From: Arachis hypogaea
Lineage: Eukaryota; Streptophyta; Magnoliopsida; Fabales; Fabaceae
NCBI RefSeq assembly: GCF_003086295.3
Contig: NC_092051.1
Span: 17,164,940 to 17,228,939, forward strand
Length of the DNA stretch: 64,000 bases
Direction of reading: 5' to 3'
Shown here piece by piece: positions 35,401 through 47,200 of the stretch; within the stretch, counting starts at the first letter, position 1, and the number at the start of each line of letters is the position of its first letter. The translations under genes and the position numbers were made by a program. The notes below the pieces were generated by a model. The model had not been told where the DNA came from. It did no database searches and was given only the letters and a program-made list of their open reading frames with translations.

Positions 35401-36944
35401 AGCTAGAGCAAGTGTGGTCTTACCTATTCCACCAATTCCATGGATCCCAATCATACGGACTCCATCATTAGATCCAACCTCCAGAAGGGAATTTACTTGC
35501 ACCACCTTGGACTCCAGTCCAACCGGGTAATCAGCAACCGGCAAAACGCCTCGTCTAATATTTCTCGAGACGACTTCCACAATCTTTCCAATAAACTTGT
35601 ACTCATATTCATCCCTATTCAACAATCAACATGACACCCTTGTGTTAAGCCATACAAAATCATGACCATGTTGACACATAACATACTCAATAATCAGTAA
35701 TCACAATTCTAAATTTAACAAGGTGATTGCTGTAGTGTCTAAAAGTCTCTATCTAACTAAAAAAAATTAAAAATAAATATTTAATTTTAAAAGTATAAAA
35801 ATAAATAATCATTAAATATTTAAAATTTGCTATAAAAGATAAGTTAGGCACAAAAGGATTGGAAACTAAGGTGTATATTTCAACATGAATTTTAAGATGT
35901 TGGTTCATTTTTAATATTGAAATAATTATAAAGACTTTTCAATCAACTAAGTTTAATTTAACAGTTGTTACTAAATACGCCTAGTAGATAAGGTATGGGT
36001 TTTGCGAGGAAAAACAGAGTAAAGATTAAGAAAAAAGAAAAATTTTAAAAATTAATGTTATACTTTTTTAAAGTTTATATTTAAATGTGTTAACATAGTT
36101 TAGTACAATGAACATAAATTATCATAGATAACTGTGTTGGAGTACTTGGAAAGCAAGAATCGGTGTGCTTTTGAGAAGATAATAAGCCCGGCACCAGAGA
36201 TAGTGAAAGAAGCCAGCAATTTAGTACATGAACTCGTGAGCCATATCTGATAGATGCGCTAATTTTTTTTACTCTTACTTTACTCTTCTTTAAACTCTTA
36301 CTCTTTCGGTCTTGTTGATAAATGGGAACATTTTTGTTTTATATTAATAAAATAACATTTTTCTTTGGAAAAAAAAACTATATAATTTACCGTTTAACAA
36401 TTAGACAAATAAAAAAGGAGAGGAGAATACAGAATACATACCCTTGTTTGAAATGCCAACCGGACAAGTTAGCAGCTTGATGAAGAGCATTCCTCCAATT
36501 ATGCACAATGTCCAAATTATCCTTGAACCTTTCCTCATGCGTAGCGAGAGCTTCACCATAAGTCCCTCTCTGATGCCTCACATCACTAGGATCCACGCCA
36601 TAGAAAACCGGCAAAACCAACCTACCCTTGGACTTGACACAGTTGATGATGGTGGCAAGTTCATCCAAGCAAAAAGAGGAAGATGCATAGTTTGCAGAGA
36701 AGACAAGGATAGCAATCCTGGATTCTTGGATTGCCTTGAGAAGAGAGGGTGTGATCTCGTGCCCTCTTTGAAGGTCCTGATCGTCTATGAAGGTGCGGAT
36801 TCCCCTGTGAGAGAGTGCACTGTAGAGATGACCGGTGAAACCATGGCGAGTATCGGTGCCCCTGAAACTGATGAAAACATCATAGGTCCATCCATAGCTG
36901 AAGGAAGAAAAGGAACAAGACAAGCTAGTTGATCCACCACTCAT
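32404..36944 (-). CDS. TIR-NBS-LRR (TNL) disease-resistance protein
   Basis: Five exons close in frame: 36944-36442, 35614-34507, 34337-34035, 33934-33143 and 32895-32404, giving 1065 aa. The TIR domain (about 18-160) has YDVFISFRGTDTR and FCLDELATI, which contains the glutamate used for NADase activity in plant TIRs. NB-ARC (about 185-510) has the P-loop GIHGIGGIGKTT, kinase-2 LLILDDVD, GSRVIITTRD, GLPLALEV and FLDIACCFRG; the MHD position reads LHD. LRRs span about 540-900 (LPDISGLPNLQKL, LEELRLSGCSSLENFPEI). Exon 5 (903-1065, FALPGSRIPAWFEHHSKGAS) is the post-LRR C-JID-type region. Exon/intron layout is the typical TNL pattern. It acts as an intracellular receptor for pathogen effectors, signalling through EDS1. 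No stop or frameshift seen, so likely functional. The effector is unknown. Confidence 0.95.
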
Positions 36945-37669
36945 TGTCGAGAACTAGCAGCGTTGTGTGATGCTGATATACAAAGTAAAAGCTAGGAGAA
37001 ATTCGTGGCAGTGGAAATGATAAAATTGTGGAAGATTAGGAAAATAATAGAGGAAGAATTTTATGGATTATTGATTGAGTGAATTGTATTGAAGTGAAGT
37101 TTAATAGGAAAGAAGAATAGAAAGTGAATTCAGCCTTCAGCAGAGATAGAGACGGGAATTGGGATTAAACACATGTTCCAATAATTATATATACTACGGT
37201 TTATATTTAAATTTGATATATTAAATTAAAAATAATAATTTATAATCATAAATTTTTTGAGTTTAGTATAACAGGATCATTGTTATTATATAATAAATTT
37301 ATTGAATATATTGTTTTATTTTTATTCAAAATAAAAAGTAAATAGGAGAGTTTGAAGTTTATAATATTTTTGAACTATAAGAAGGGAGATATAAAAAAAT
37401 AAAAATATATATAATTGTAATAATAGCATGTTAATTTTACACTAAATTTTATATCAAAAGGCTAATAAAAATTTATCGACAATTTAGTATCTTACTAACT
37501 TCATTAGAAAAGCAATTGGCATATGATGGTGTGCTCTTTGTTACACATTTCATCTCAAATATGAAAACATAGTTATAGATAAATTAGTTATATCTACAAT
37601 AAATATTTATACAAAAGTGTAAATCATAACATGCTATTAAAATGAAAATAATATTATTCTTACCTAAAT
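36945..37669. other. TNL promoter region and AT-rich spacer
   Basis: Upstream flank of the TNL start (36945-37170), then AT-rich DNA up to the helicase remnant. A W-box-like TTGATT/TTGAC motif cannot be assigned with confidence. No gene seen. Confidence 0.4.
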
Positions 37670-39480
37670 ATTATTAAAAACTTCTTTAAACACGACATTT
37701 GTTGTTGATGACTTTGGATTGCCGTCTTCGTCTAGAATTAAAATTCTGAGACCCACTGCAACTCTTAACTCTTGACAAAGCAACATAAAGGGTGTGTTTG
37801 GTTTTACGTTAAAAGGAAGAGAAGCACGTTTGAGTGCATTGAACGCTTTCTCTTTTTGTTTGGATGCTTTTTTTTTTTTTTCTTTAAACGCCAACGTGAT
37901 TTTACAGTTCTTAACGTGCGTTCATAAGAAGCTAGAAATTGTAGTTTCTGCGTTTAGATAATCACGTTAGGATTGAATTTATTTTGTTTTATCAATTCTA
38001 CCCCTTTACTTCCTTGCTTGTAGTCCCTTTAGTATTCAAATATTTTAAATATATAATTATATTTTTTATTAAATTTTTACTTTTGATTTTGTATAAAAAA
38101 AATATTTTTATTTGGCTTTGTTAAAATTTGTAAGTGTAATTCTTGTATATTAATTTATTATTATAATTTTGTTATAATATAAATTATTGATCCCATTAAA
38201 AAAACAAAATAAATAAAAAACTAATTATAACTAAGAATAAAGTCATGAATAATTGAAATTTATAGTTTAAAATAGTATTAAATAAAAGAATACCGAGAGT
38301 ATTAAAAAAATTATAAATAATATAATTTAATAAAGTATATTTTGATATATTTTTCATATATTATTTTTACTTTTGATATAAAAATATATTTTATCAATTT
38401 TTATATATTATTTTTATTTTAGTAAGTAAATATTAATTTTATTATAAAATTAGTTAATAATATTTATTTAAATATCTAAATTAAAATGATAGAATAATAT
38501 AAAAAATTTATTTAACTTGAAATCTATTTTAGTAATTTTTTATTTAAAAGTAATTTTGAGTAGTGTAATCCAAACAATATTTACTTTACTATAATCTATT
38601 TTAATATAAAGATTACCAAACATAAATTACTTTAACACAAACTTACTTTTCATCAAAATCAAGTTTGTAAAATCAATTTTATGCAAACTCCTGTCTACAA
38701 ACTGAAATCCAAACACACACAAAGTTGTCCATGGGTGTACACTAATTTTGGCAAGTAAAGTCCTACATGTGATAATAATTGACCCTAACTCTTGTTAATA
38801 GTCATTGCAAAGCATACTGTTAATGGAAATTGTCTCTGTTGAAACTTAAATGGCAATCTTGAATCTGAAGGGATCAAGTTCATTCTTGGAATGTATACTT
38901 TATCTCTAATATTTCTACCGGTCACTACTGTCGCTCCAATTACGTTGCTGCCAAGTTCGTTAATTATTAATCTTGTCCCATTGCATAAACCTGAAATCTG
39001 GTCTATGTTTCGCAATAGCATTACAGCGACTCATGGTTTCAAAGTCAACTTGTGATTGGATAGTCCCGAACATTTGATGTCATTTAAGAACTCTGGTGTG
39101 AACCACTCTTGTTGTATATCTTCATTCTCATCAGCTTGACATGTTGTGTCAGAACTCAAATACTCCTTTTCCATCCCTGGAAAGATTGTCAAGACAAAAT
39201 CGTTTACCTTCTCGACACTCTCAAGCATGGGTTCAAGAATTGCCCTACTCTAAAAATACTTGTAGTCTGACATGTTTTGCAATAAATTTGGATATGTAAA
39301 GTCTACCAAATGAGAGAGAGGGTCATCAGTAGTTGTAATCAATAGATTATCTGGAATTTCAATTTCTGATTCATCACCAACAACAGAACCAATATTTCCA
39401 TTTTCAACATCAAGTATCCAATTAGCAAATCTCTTCATTTCACCTTCATCTTGATCTGAAGAAGACATTAGAAATTTCAT
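37670..39480 (-). pseudogene. Helitron-type PIF1 helicase C-terminal remnant
   Basis: Read on the minus strand: RFANWILDVENG (near 39430), PTLESVEKVNDFVL-like (39228-39180), FLNDIKCSGLSNHKL (near 39080), MLLRNIDQISGLCNGTRLII (39021-38962), YIPRMNLIPSDSRLPFKFQQ, FAMTINKS (38810-38787), a TAG stop, then SHVGLYLP. After an inserted element come YVALSRVKS and GLRILILDEDGNPKSSTTNV with a final stop near 37670. These are the C-terminal motifs of the RepHel/PIF1-like helicase of plant Helitrons. The Rep domain and helicase motifs I-III are missing. A one-base frameshift sits near 37750 and stops lie between blocks. Helitron ends (TC, CTRR with hairpin) were not found. Confidence 0.88.
37790..38720. 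mobile_element. Harbinger-like (Tourist-type) element, 931 bp, inside the helicase remnant
   Basis: The ends GGGTGTGTTTGGTTTTACG and the inverted CTGAAATCCAAACACACAC are flanked by AAA on both sides (37787-37789, 38721-38723). Because the host sequence codes for the conserved HGQLYVALSRV motif, the pre-insertion site can be read directly, which fixes the duplication at 3 bp (or 4 if the first G is included). A 3-bp duplication points to PIF/Harbinger. The interior is AT-rich with no transposase. An open frame at 37664-37894 on the minus strand is a chimera of element and helicase. Confidence 0.8.
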
Positions 39481-40614
39481 GATTAAGAATATAGGAATTA
39501 GTATTAGAATTTCAAATTTTAAATTTTTAAATAGAGTTTCCAAATTAGCTAGTGCAAACTTTAAATTTTTAAATAAAATTTTTTAATTAAACGTTCGTTA
39601 TTCATTAGGAATATAGGAATTTGTTAATTTAAAAATAATTTTTATTAGTTTTGTCATAAATAGTATCAATCCTATTATTTATCGATAAAAATAAATAAAA
39701 TTAAATACAATCCAAAAATTAATAATCTTATAAATTACGTAAATTTTGAAAAAATATTTAAAAAGAGAGAAAAAATGAAAGTACTTCTATTGTGGAGAAA
39801 CAATGTAAATTGAGTAAAGAGAAAATTTATAAATGTGGTAAGTAAAAAAATTTAAATTTAAAAATCGAAACGGTTAAGGAGTCACTTAATTATGAATTAG
39901 TATTAGAATTTCAAATTTCAAAATTTTAAATAGAGTTTTCTAATTAGTTAGTACAAATTTTAAATTTTTAAACAGAATTTCCTAAATTAATTCAATTTTG
40001 TCGAAACAACATTAGAAACAGGATTCAGTATAGAAGAATGTCAAATTAAATTTTTTTTAAATAGTATAAATAACCTCACATTTTAATAAGACTAATAATT
40101 TTATTTATTTTAATATAATCTTCTATAATTAGCATAGTAGCTTATGAATTATATAAAGTTTTAAAAAATATTCTCAAACCCAATTACTTACTTAAAAATT
40201 CAAAAAAAAGTTTATTTGAATTTAAATTTAAAATTTTAAATATAATACTTTAATTAAAAATTATAATTAGATTTTTTTTAAAATAAGTACACATTAAAAA
40301 TTAATAACTAACTTAATTGTATCAATAATCATTCATATGAGAAATTTATAACTTTATGACATTAAATACTAAATTAGAAATTAACAGAATATCAACGGTA
40401 TAAATCGAATTAAAAATAAAACCACAAGTAATAACCAAATAACTTCAATTTATATTTAAAAAAAATCTAAATTCCAAACATAAAAATAAAAAAGAACCAA
40501 AAGAAAAATAACAACTCAAGAAATGACAATGTTTCTACCAAAACAAATATATGCTTGGCATTATTCTATTAGATAGACTCTAAAAGGAATTCAAAAACAT
40601 GTGCATCCAAATTC
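39481..40614. other. AT-rich spacer with a partial direct repeat
   Basis: The phrase GAATTAGTATTAGAATTTCAAATTT...AGAGTTT recurs at about 39494-39575 and 39896-39985 (offset about 400 bp). No gene was seen. The right part borders the stop codon of the RPA-like gene. Confidence 0.5.
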
Positions 40615-40755
40615 TCAAGTTTCATTATCAATCTTGATCTTCTTGCAAGTTGAGGTATCTCCTTGCACCTTCAAATCTTCCGACTCCGAGGATAGTCGCT
40701 TGGTTGGTGTAATAGCATTTTTTAACACTTCGGATTCATCATTGTCCGTAACTTC

Positions 40756-41179
40756 TGTTCGGTAAGTCGGTTACCGGTCGGTTCCGGTGAAGGTCCTGGG
40801 AGATGGCGGGGGCTCGTCAGGTCGTGGACTGTCGGCCAGAGATGTGCGAGGTCCCGAGTACTTCGCGTAAGAAAAGGGGGGGGGGGTGCCACCTGCAAAG
40901 ACACTCCGACGCTCTTGTCAGTAAATGTGCAGGCGGAAAGGGTGATGTGATTTATGACGTACCTTGGGGGAAGGGTAGGTCCTTCCCCATATATACTATG
41001 TTAGAGGTGGGCCCCGCTAGGGCAGGCCCACCTTTTCCAAGGCCTCTCCTGCACAGCTGTGGAGAAGCTGTCAGGGATGCGTGTCCGAGTCAGCAGAGAA
41101 GCGCTTTGCCCACGACCGCTCGGGTCGGGTAGTGCTCGGGTCGGTCCGGCCCGTAATTGGTTTGGGCCAGGCCGTAACA
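40756..41179 (-). repeat. 3' LTR of the Tat element (424 bp)
   Basis: It matches the LTR at 49551-49953 but has a longer G tract (near 40880) and an extra 17-bp GTAGTGCTCGGGTCGGT-like insertion near 41130. LTR ends are intact. Confidence 0.95.
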
Positions 41180-41871
41180 GTGCCCCCGACGCGCCAGTAA
41201 TGATTGTGAGATATTGGTGGCGCGTGACTTCTTTGTTTGTGTGTTGTCGCCGGGTCGTCTGGTCGTGGGGGAGACGTGCCCCCTGCGCGCGTGTCTCTTG
41301 GTTGTTGAGGTGACCGTTTGTCGCTTCGTTCTTCGCGCTGAGCATTAAATGCTCATAATGGGTTGTAAAAACCCCACGCGCAAAGACCATTTTACCCCTG
41401 GTCTTTTTCGCGCTTCGTGTAGCGGTTTTTAAACAGTTTCACAGTTTCTTCTTTCTTTTTCTCCCATTCTTGCTATTCCCATTTTCTTCTTTCCCTAACA
41501 TCCAAAGCTTCTTGTTCGAGCATCCCTGTGCCTGTTTCTTCATTCTCAAGTTTCTTCAACCGATTCAGGTAATTCTCGCTCCTCATTTTCTCGTGCTTTA
41601 CCTGCGCCTTATTGCTGTATGTTTATTATTTGTGTTTACTGCATGCTTTCGCTGCTCTGGTTGGTTTTTGTTGCTGGATGACCTTCCAGTGTTTAAGTAG
41701 ATGAGTTAGGGGAGGGGTACCATTCCAGGGTAGGTTTCTAGGTGGCTTTCTTGATAGGTGTAGCTTGGTTCATGCCTGATTTTGACCGTTCAGTAGGATG
41801 AACATAGTCTCTGGGCGTTTTTTCGGGCTCCCGATCTCATAGTCTAACAGAGTGGTACCCCGCTTGTAGGT

Positions 41872-43716
41872 ATGCCTCGCGTTGTTGCTCGGGCTTCTCC
41901 TTCTACTGCGAACTACGACCCGTACGCCTGGGTGACCTCCGATGTGAAGGATTCTCCGAATCAAATGGATCTGGAGGAACTGACGGAGTTCCAGCAAGCC
42001 GAGTATCTCTGTGGTGGCACAGACGAGGAGCTTAATTACGAGACCATCGTCCCCGCCCCCAGTGAGCGACTGTATGAGATCAACTTTCACACTCCCCGGG
42101 TTGCCGATTGGATTTGGTTTTATAAAGCCATGTTCACCCAGGTAGGCGTCCGGATACCGTTTTCCGACTTCCAGATGGCGCTCCTTAATCGTATATCCGT
42201 GTCGCCGTCACAGCTCCATCCGAACAGCTGGGCTTCTATTCGCTGTTTCGAGATGGTTTGCGAGTATCTCGAGCTGCCGGTGTCGGTGGATGTCTTCCTC
42301 TTCTTCTTCACCCTTACTAACCCCTCTAAGCAAGGGAAGGCGAGGAAAGGGTTCCTGTCCTTCCGATCTGCCCAAGGTCGGAGGGTGTTTGGTTTGTTTG
42401 AGGATTCCTATCACGGATTCAAGGACAAATTTTTCAAGGTTCGCCCCGTTAAAGGTCGCCATCCGTTTTGGCTGTCGTTGGAGGGGGAACGCCTCATCCC
42501 GACGTACTGGAGTTTCGGGGCGGGGTCTAACTCTTTTATTAAGGTGACGTATAAAGGGATGTCCCCCGTAAATAAGAAAATAGCCGATGTGTTGTTTTCT
42601 CTCTTTGGGAAGAACCCCGTAAACCCCCATCTCCTTATGGGTGAACGGGAAGCCGCCAGGAGCTATATCCGTGAATGGTTTTGTCTTGTGCTTGTACTGT
42701 TTATCATTGCTTGTTTTACCTGATCTAGCGACTGATGTGTTTGTCTGTTTGCTGCAGTGGAGATGTCTGCCTCAGTAACGGGGCTCGAAAATTTGATGAA
42801 GACCTTCTTCGAGGACAGTGATGAAGAGAAGGCTGAAGAGAAAGATGCCGGGAAATCGGAGGGGCCTTCTGGGGAGAAGGAGGATCATGCTGTGCCCTCT
42901 CCCCAAGATACCGGTATGTCGGAGAAGAACCCGGAAGGGGCGCAGGCTTCCCCCCTTCCCGAGGTGGTCGTTGGTGGGCATTCGTCCTCTACCCATCAGG
43001 AAGATGACGATGTGGAATTTGTCCACACCCCTAGGAAGCGGAGAGCGTCTGCCAGCCCGGAAGGGACTCTCACCATTATGAAAAGAAATTTTGATGCAAC
43101 AAATTTTATTGACTCGCAGCTGATCCCCGGGACGGAGGAGCATTTTCATGGAACCGACTTGGCTGGGCAGGCGAGATGGATGTACCGGACTCTGCTCCGG
43201 GGGGCCGTGATAGATCAAAAGGCTGAGTTCGAGTTGTCGGGAATGCAGGCTCTCCGGAGGAAGCTCGAATCCTCTGGCAAGGCAAACAATGATTTTAAGG
43301 TGCAAGTTGAGCTGCTTCAGAGCCAGTTGTCCGAGATGGGGGAGAAGCTCAAGGCTTCTGAGGAAAAAACGACATCTGCCGAGGAGAAATTGAAGGCTTC
43401 CGACGAGACGGTGGCCCGTTTAGCTGAGCAGGAGATGACTCTTGAGAGCCAGCTGAACGCCGCACAGGGTCGGGTGGCGATCTTGGAGAAAGAGCGTGAC
43501 CAAGCTGTTTCGTCGGTTAAAGCCACTAAAGCCGAGGTCGAGGAGCTCAGGAAGAAGCTGAAAGCAACCAAAGAGCAAGGGAAGAACACAATCTCCATGA
43601 CTGAGGGTGCCCTGAAGGCCCAGGTGAAGATCGTGGCTCCCGACTTCGACACGTCGGCCATTGGGGTCTTCAAGATGATCCAAGATGGCAAGATTGTTGA
43701 CATGCCTAGGAAATGA
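41872..43716 (+). CDS. Antisense gene of the Tat element (putative gypsy-type transposon protein, PF04195-like)
   Basis: Exon 1 starts MPRVVARASPST at 41872, directly after a TTGTAG acceptor; a leader intron with a TTCAG/GTAATT donor near 41570 precedes it. Exon 1 runs to about 42690 (RSYIREW). Exon 2 resumes after GCTGCAG at 42758 (GAGATGTCTGCC) and ends at 43716. Exon 1 carries the IRCFEMVCEYLELPVSVDVF and KGFLSFRSAQGRRVF blocks of the plant Transposase_28-type family. Exon 2 is acidic and Ser-rich, then a long coiled coil (about 43200-43620, KLKASEEKTTSAEEKLKASD). The frame is open throughout, about 590 aa, whereas the sense polyprotein has stops. The exact donor of intron 2 is uncertain. 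Function unknown. Confidence 0.8.
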
Positions 43717-44204
43717 TCTCTTTTAACTTTGGCTTGGTGTGGACTTGTTGAACTTTTTGTTGTAACTTTGTGGCTGACTTTGTGACTTTTATGGCTAACT
43801 AGTCGCTTGGTCGACTTGTCGTTATTACCGTTTATTTTGCTTGTCGTTTTATTTTTGTTATCGTTTTTTCGTGGCGGGCTTATTGCCTGTGCCCGTTTTG
43901 CCGTTTGCGCTATCAATTCGATTGGAACCGTTGCGGTTCTATTTATGGAGTCGTTTGATATGGCCGTGGTTCCGCTGGCCTCCCGGGGTGATCAGTCCCC
44001 GGTTACCGTTTACGATTGCGACCTCGTGGGGTGCGCGTTGAAAGAAAATAAATGGAAGAGTTTGGACAAGTAAGAATTAGTCGTTATCTAGACAATGTTT
44101 ATGAACATAAAAGGCATTCGATAAAAATAGATAACTGGGAATTAACATTTGATCAAATCAAAACTCTACCCAGTTCGTCGGGTTGGTTGTTCGGTGAGCC
44201 TGAG
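43717..44204. other. Convergent 3' flanks inside the Tat element
   Basis: The space lies between the ends of the antisense gene and of the pol frame. It is T/G-rich on the plus strand at first (probable 3' UTR of the antisense gene). No further gene seen. Confidence 0.5.
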
Positions 44205-47200
44205 CTATGAATAAAACCTCCTCAGGTTAGCCGCGTTCCAAGTTCTCGGGATATCTTTGCCGTCGAGTCTTTCCAGCCTGTAGGCGCCTTTACCGAGAAC
44301 CTCTTTGATCCTGTAGGGGCCTTCCCAATTCGCCGCCAGTTTTCCTTCTCCTGGGGTCGGTAGACCGACGTCGTTGCGTCGTAGGACGAGGTCTCTTTCC
44401 TCAAAATCCCTTCTGAGGACTTTAGTGTTGTAGCGCAAAGCTATCCTTTGTTTCAATGCTGTCTCAGACAAATGAGCTATCTCCCTGGTCTCTTCTACCA
44501 GGTCCTTTTCTACTGCTTCGTCTACCCCTGTGAGCAGTAACCGTGGACTTGGTTCGCCAATTTTGACGGGTATCACCGCGTCGACCCAGTACGTTAGGCG
44601 AAAACGGGTTTCCCCCATAGAGCTTTGTTCGGTTGTTCGGTAGGACCAGAGGACCGAAGCCAGCTCATCGGCCCATGCGCCTTTCTTGTTGTCTAAGCGC
44701 TTCTTGAGGCCAAGTAGGATTACTTTGTTTGCGGACTCCACTTGTCCGTTTGTCTGGGGATGCTCCACTGAGGAAAATTTTTGTTTTATTCCTAGGCCGG
44801 TGAGGAACTCCGTGAACTTCTTGTCAGTGAATTGCGCCCCATTATTCGAGATGATGACCTCCGGGATACCGAAACGGGTTATCACCTGTCTCCACATGAA
44901 TTTCCTGCAGTTGGAGGAGGATATGCTGGCCAGTGGTTCATCCTCTATCCATTTGGTGTAGTAGTCGATGGCCACTATAAGATATTTGACTTGTCCCGGG
45001 CCAACCGGGAAAGGTCCTAAAAGGTCAACTCCCCATTGAGCGAAAGGTCGTGTAGACGTCAGCAGGCTCAGTTCGGAGGCCGGCGCCTTGTGGAAGTTGG
45101 CGTTTTGTTGACACTTTACGCACTTTCTGACAAATTCCCTGGAGTCTTTCATCATTGATGGCCAGTAATATCCAGCTTGGATGAGCTTTCTCGCTAGGGC
45201 TTTGCCCCCGATGTGGTGGCCGCAACATCCCTCGTGGACTTCTCTAAGTACATAGTCCGTTTGGTCAGGATGTAGACACTTCAACAGGGGTTGGCTGAGC
45301 CCCTTTCTGAACAGTTGCCCTTGTATGATTGCGTATCTGGCTGCCTCCCTTCTCAACGCTTTGGCCGCCTTCTCATCGTCAGGTAACTTGCCTAGTTCCA
45401 GGAAGTTCGTGATGGGGTCCATCCAGGAAGGGCTTGACTCTGTTAAATGGAGGGCGACGGTTGGTTCCTTCACCATGCCCTGGATGAGAGACCGGTTACC
45501 TGCTCCCGGCTTCGTGCTTGCAAGTTTGGACAGGAGGTTTGCCTGTGTGTTCCTTTCTCTCGGGACGTGTCGGACCGTGATCTCTTGGAATTCTCTTGCC
45601 AATTATTTTACTTTTTCCAAATATTTTTGTAAAAGGGGGTCCCTGGCTTGATAGCTCCCGTTTACCTGCGAGGTGACGACTTGAGAGTCGCTGCATACCT
45701 CCAGCCTCGTTGCCCCGACTTCTCGAGCTAGCGTCAGTCCCCCTAGGAGAGCTTCGTATTCCGCTTGATTGTTCGACACGGGGAACTCGAACTTAGTCGA
45801 TTGCTCGTAAATGACTCCCGCCGGGCTTTCCAAAATGACCCCGGCTCCCCCGGACGTTTGGTTGGAGGCCCCGTCTACGTGGAGTCTCCACCGTGTGCCC
45901 GTTTCTTCGGGAGGATCGCCCGTTACCTCTACTAAGAATTCTGCCATTGCCTGTGCCTTGATTGCATGTCGGGGCTCATAGTGCAAGTCATATTGGGAGA
46001 GCTCAATGGCCCAGGTCATCATCCTTCCAGCCAAATCAGGCTTTTGGAGTACTTGACGGATCGCTTGATCCGTTCTGACGACTACACGGTGACCCTGGAA
46101 GTATTGCCTCAACCTTCGAGAGGAGGTTAGGAGTGTCAGCGCCAGTTTTTCCAATTTGCTGTACCTCAGCTCTGCTCCTTGTAGGGCCCTGCTTACGAAG
46201 TAAATCGGTTGCTGAGCTTTCCCTTCTTCTCTTACGAGCACTGCTGCAAGTGCTTCCTCTGTTACTGCTAGGTAGAGGTAGAGTGGTTCTCTGGCTTTGG
46301 GCTTTCCGAGCACCGGAGGCGTTGCTAGGATTTCCTTGAAGTGGTTGAATGCTTCCTCGCAGGCTGGGGTCCATTCAAATGCTATCCCCTTTTTCATTAG
46401 ATTGAAGAAGGGCAGGGCTTTCGCTGTCGATGCGCCGAGGAAACGGGATAACACCGTCAGCCTTCCTGCCAGCTGCTGGACGTCTTTGATGCAACCCGGA
46501 CTCTTCATCTAGAGAATCGCTTGGCACTTCTCAGGGTTGGCCTCTACTCCTCTTTGGGTGATCATGAACCCCAGGAACTTCCCAGCTTCCATGGCAAAGG
46601 CGCACTTGAGCGGGTTGAGCCTCATGCCGTGCTGCCGGAGGGAGGCGAACACGCCCTCTAGGTCTCTCAGGAGGTCGTCGGGTCATGCGGTTTTCGCGAG
46701 GATGTCGTCTACGTAGACTTCTACTGTCTTGCCTATGAGCTCATTGAATATCTTGTTCATCAGTCTTTGGTACGTGGCACCAGCGTTTTTTAGACCAAAC
46801 GGCATCACCTTGTAATAATAGATCCCTCCTGGCGTTATGAACGCCATTTTGTCCTCGTCGGATCGGTGCATCAGTATCTGATTGTACCCAGAGTAGGCGT
46901 CCATGAAGCTCAGGTATTGGTACCCCGCTGCTGCGTCGACGAGTGCGTCAATGTTGGGCAGGGGGTAGCAATCCTTAGGACATGCTTTGTTGAGGTCGGA
47001 GTAGTCCACGCACATTCTCCACCTTCCACTGTGTTTTTTCACCAAAACCACGTTTGACAGCCAAGTCGAATAGTCCAGCTCTCGGATGAACCCTGCTTCA
47101 AGGAGGCTGGCCGTCTGCCTGGCCACCTCCTCTGCCCTTTCTTGTGACATCTTTCTCCTCCTCTAAGCCACTGGCTTGGCCTCCGGCTTGACGGCCAGAT

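Noticed and set aside
37664..37894. 76-codon frame starting MAFKEKKKKASKQ
   Set aside because: Its first half is MITE terminus and its second half helicase read out of frame, then in frame; it is a junction artefact.
40803..41390. Open frames in the Tat LTR region on both strands, repeated at 49737-50043
   Set aside because: They fall inside or across the LTRs and recur in the second LTR; no protein family is recognised.
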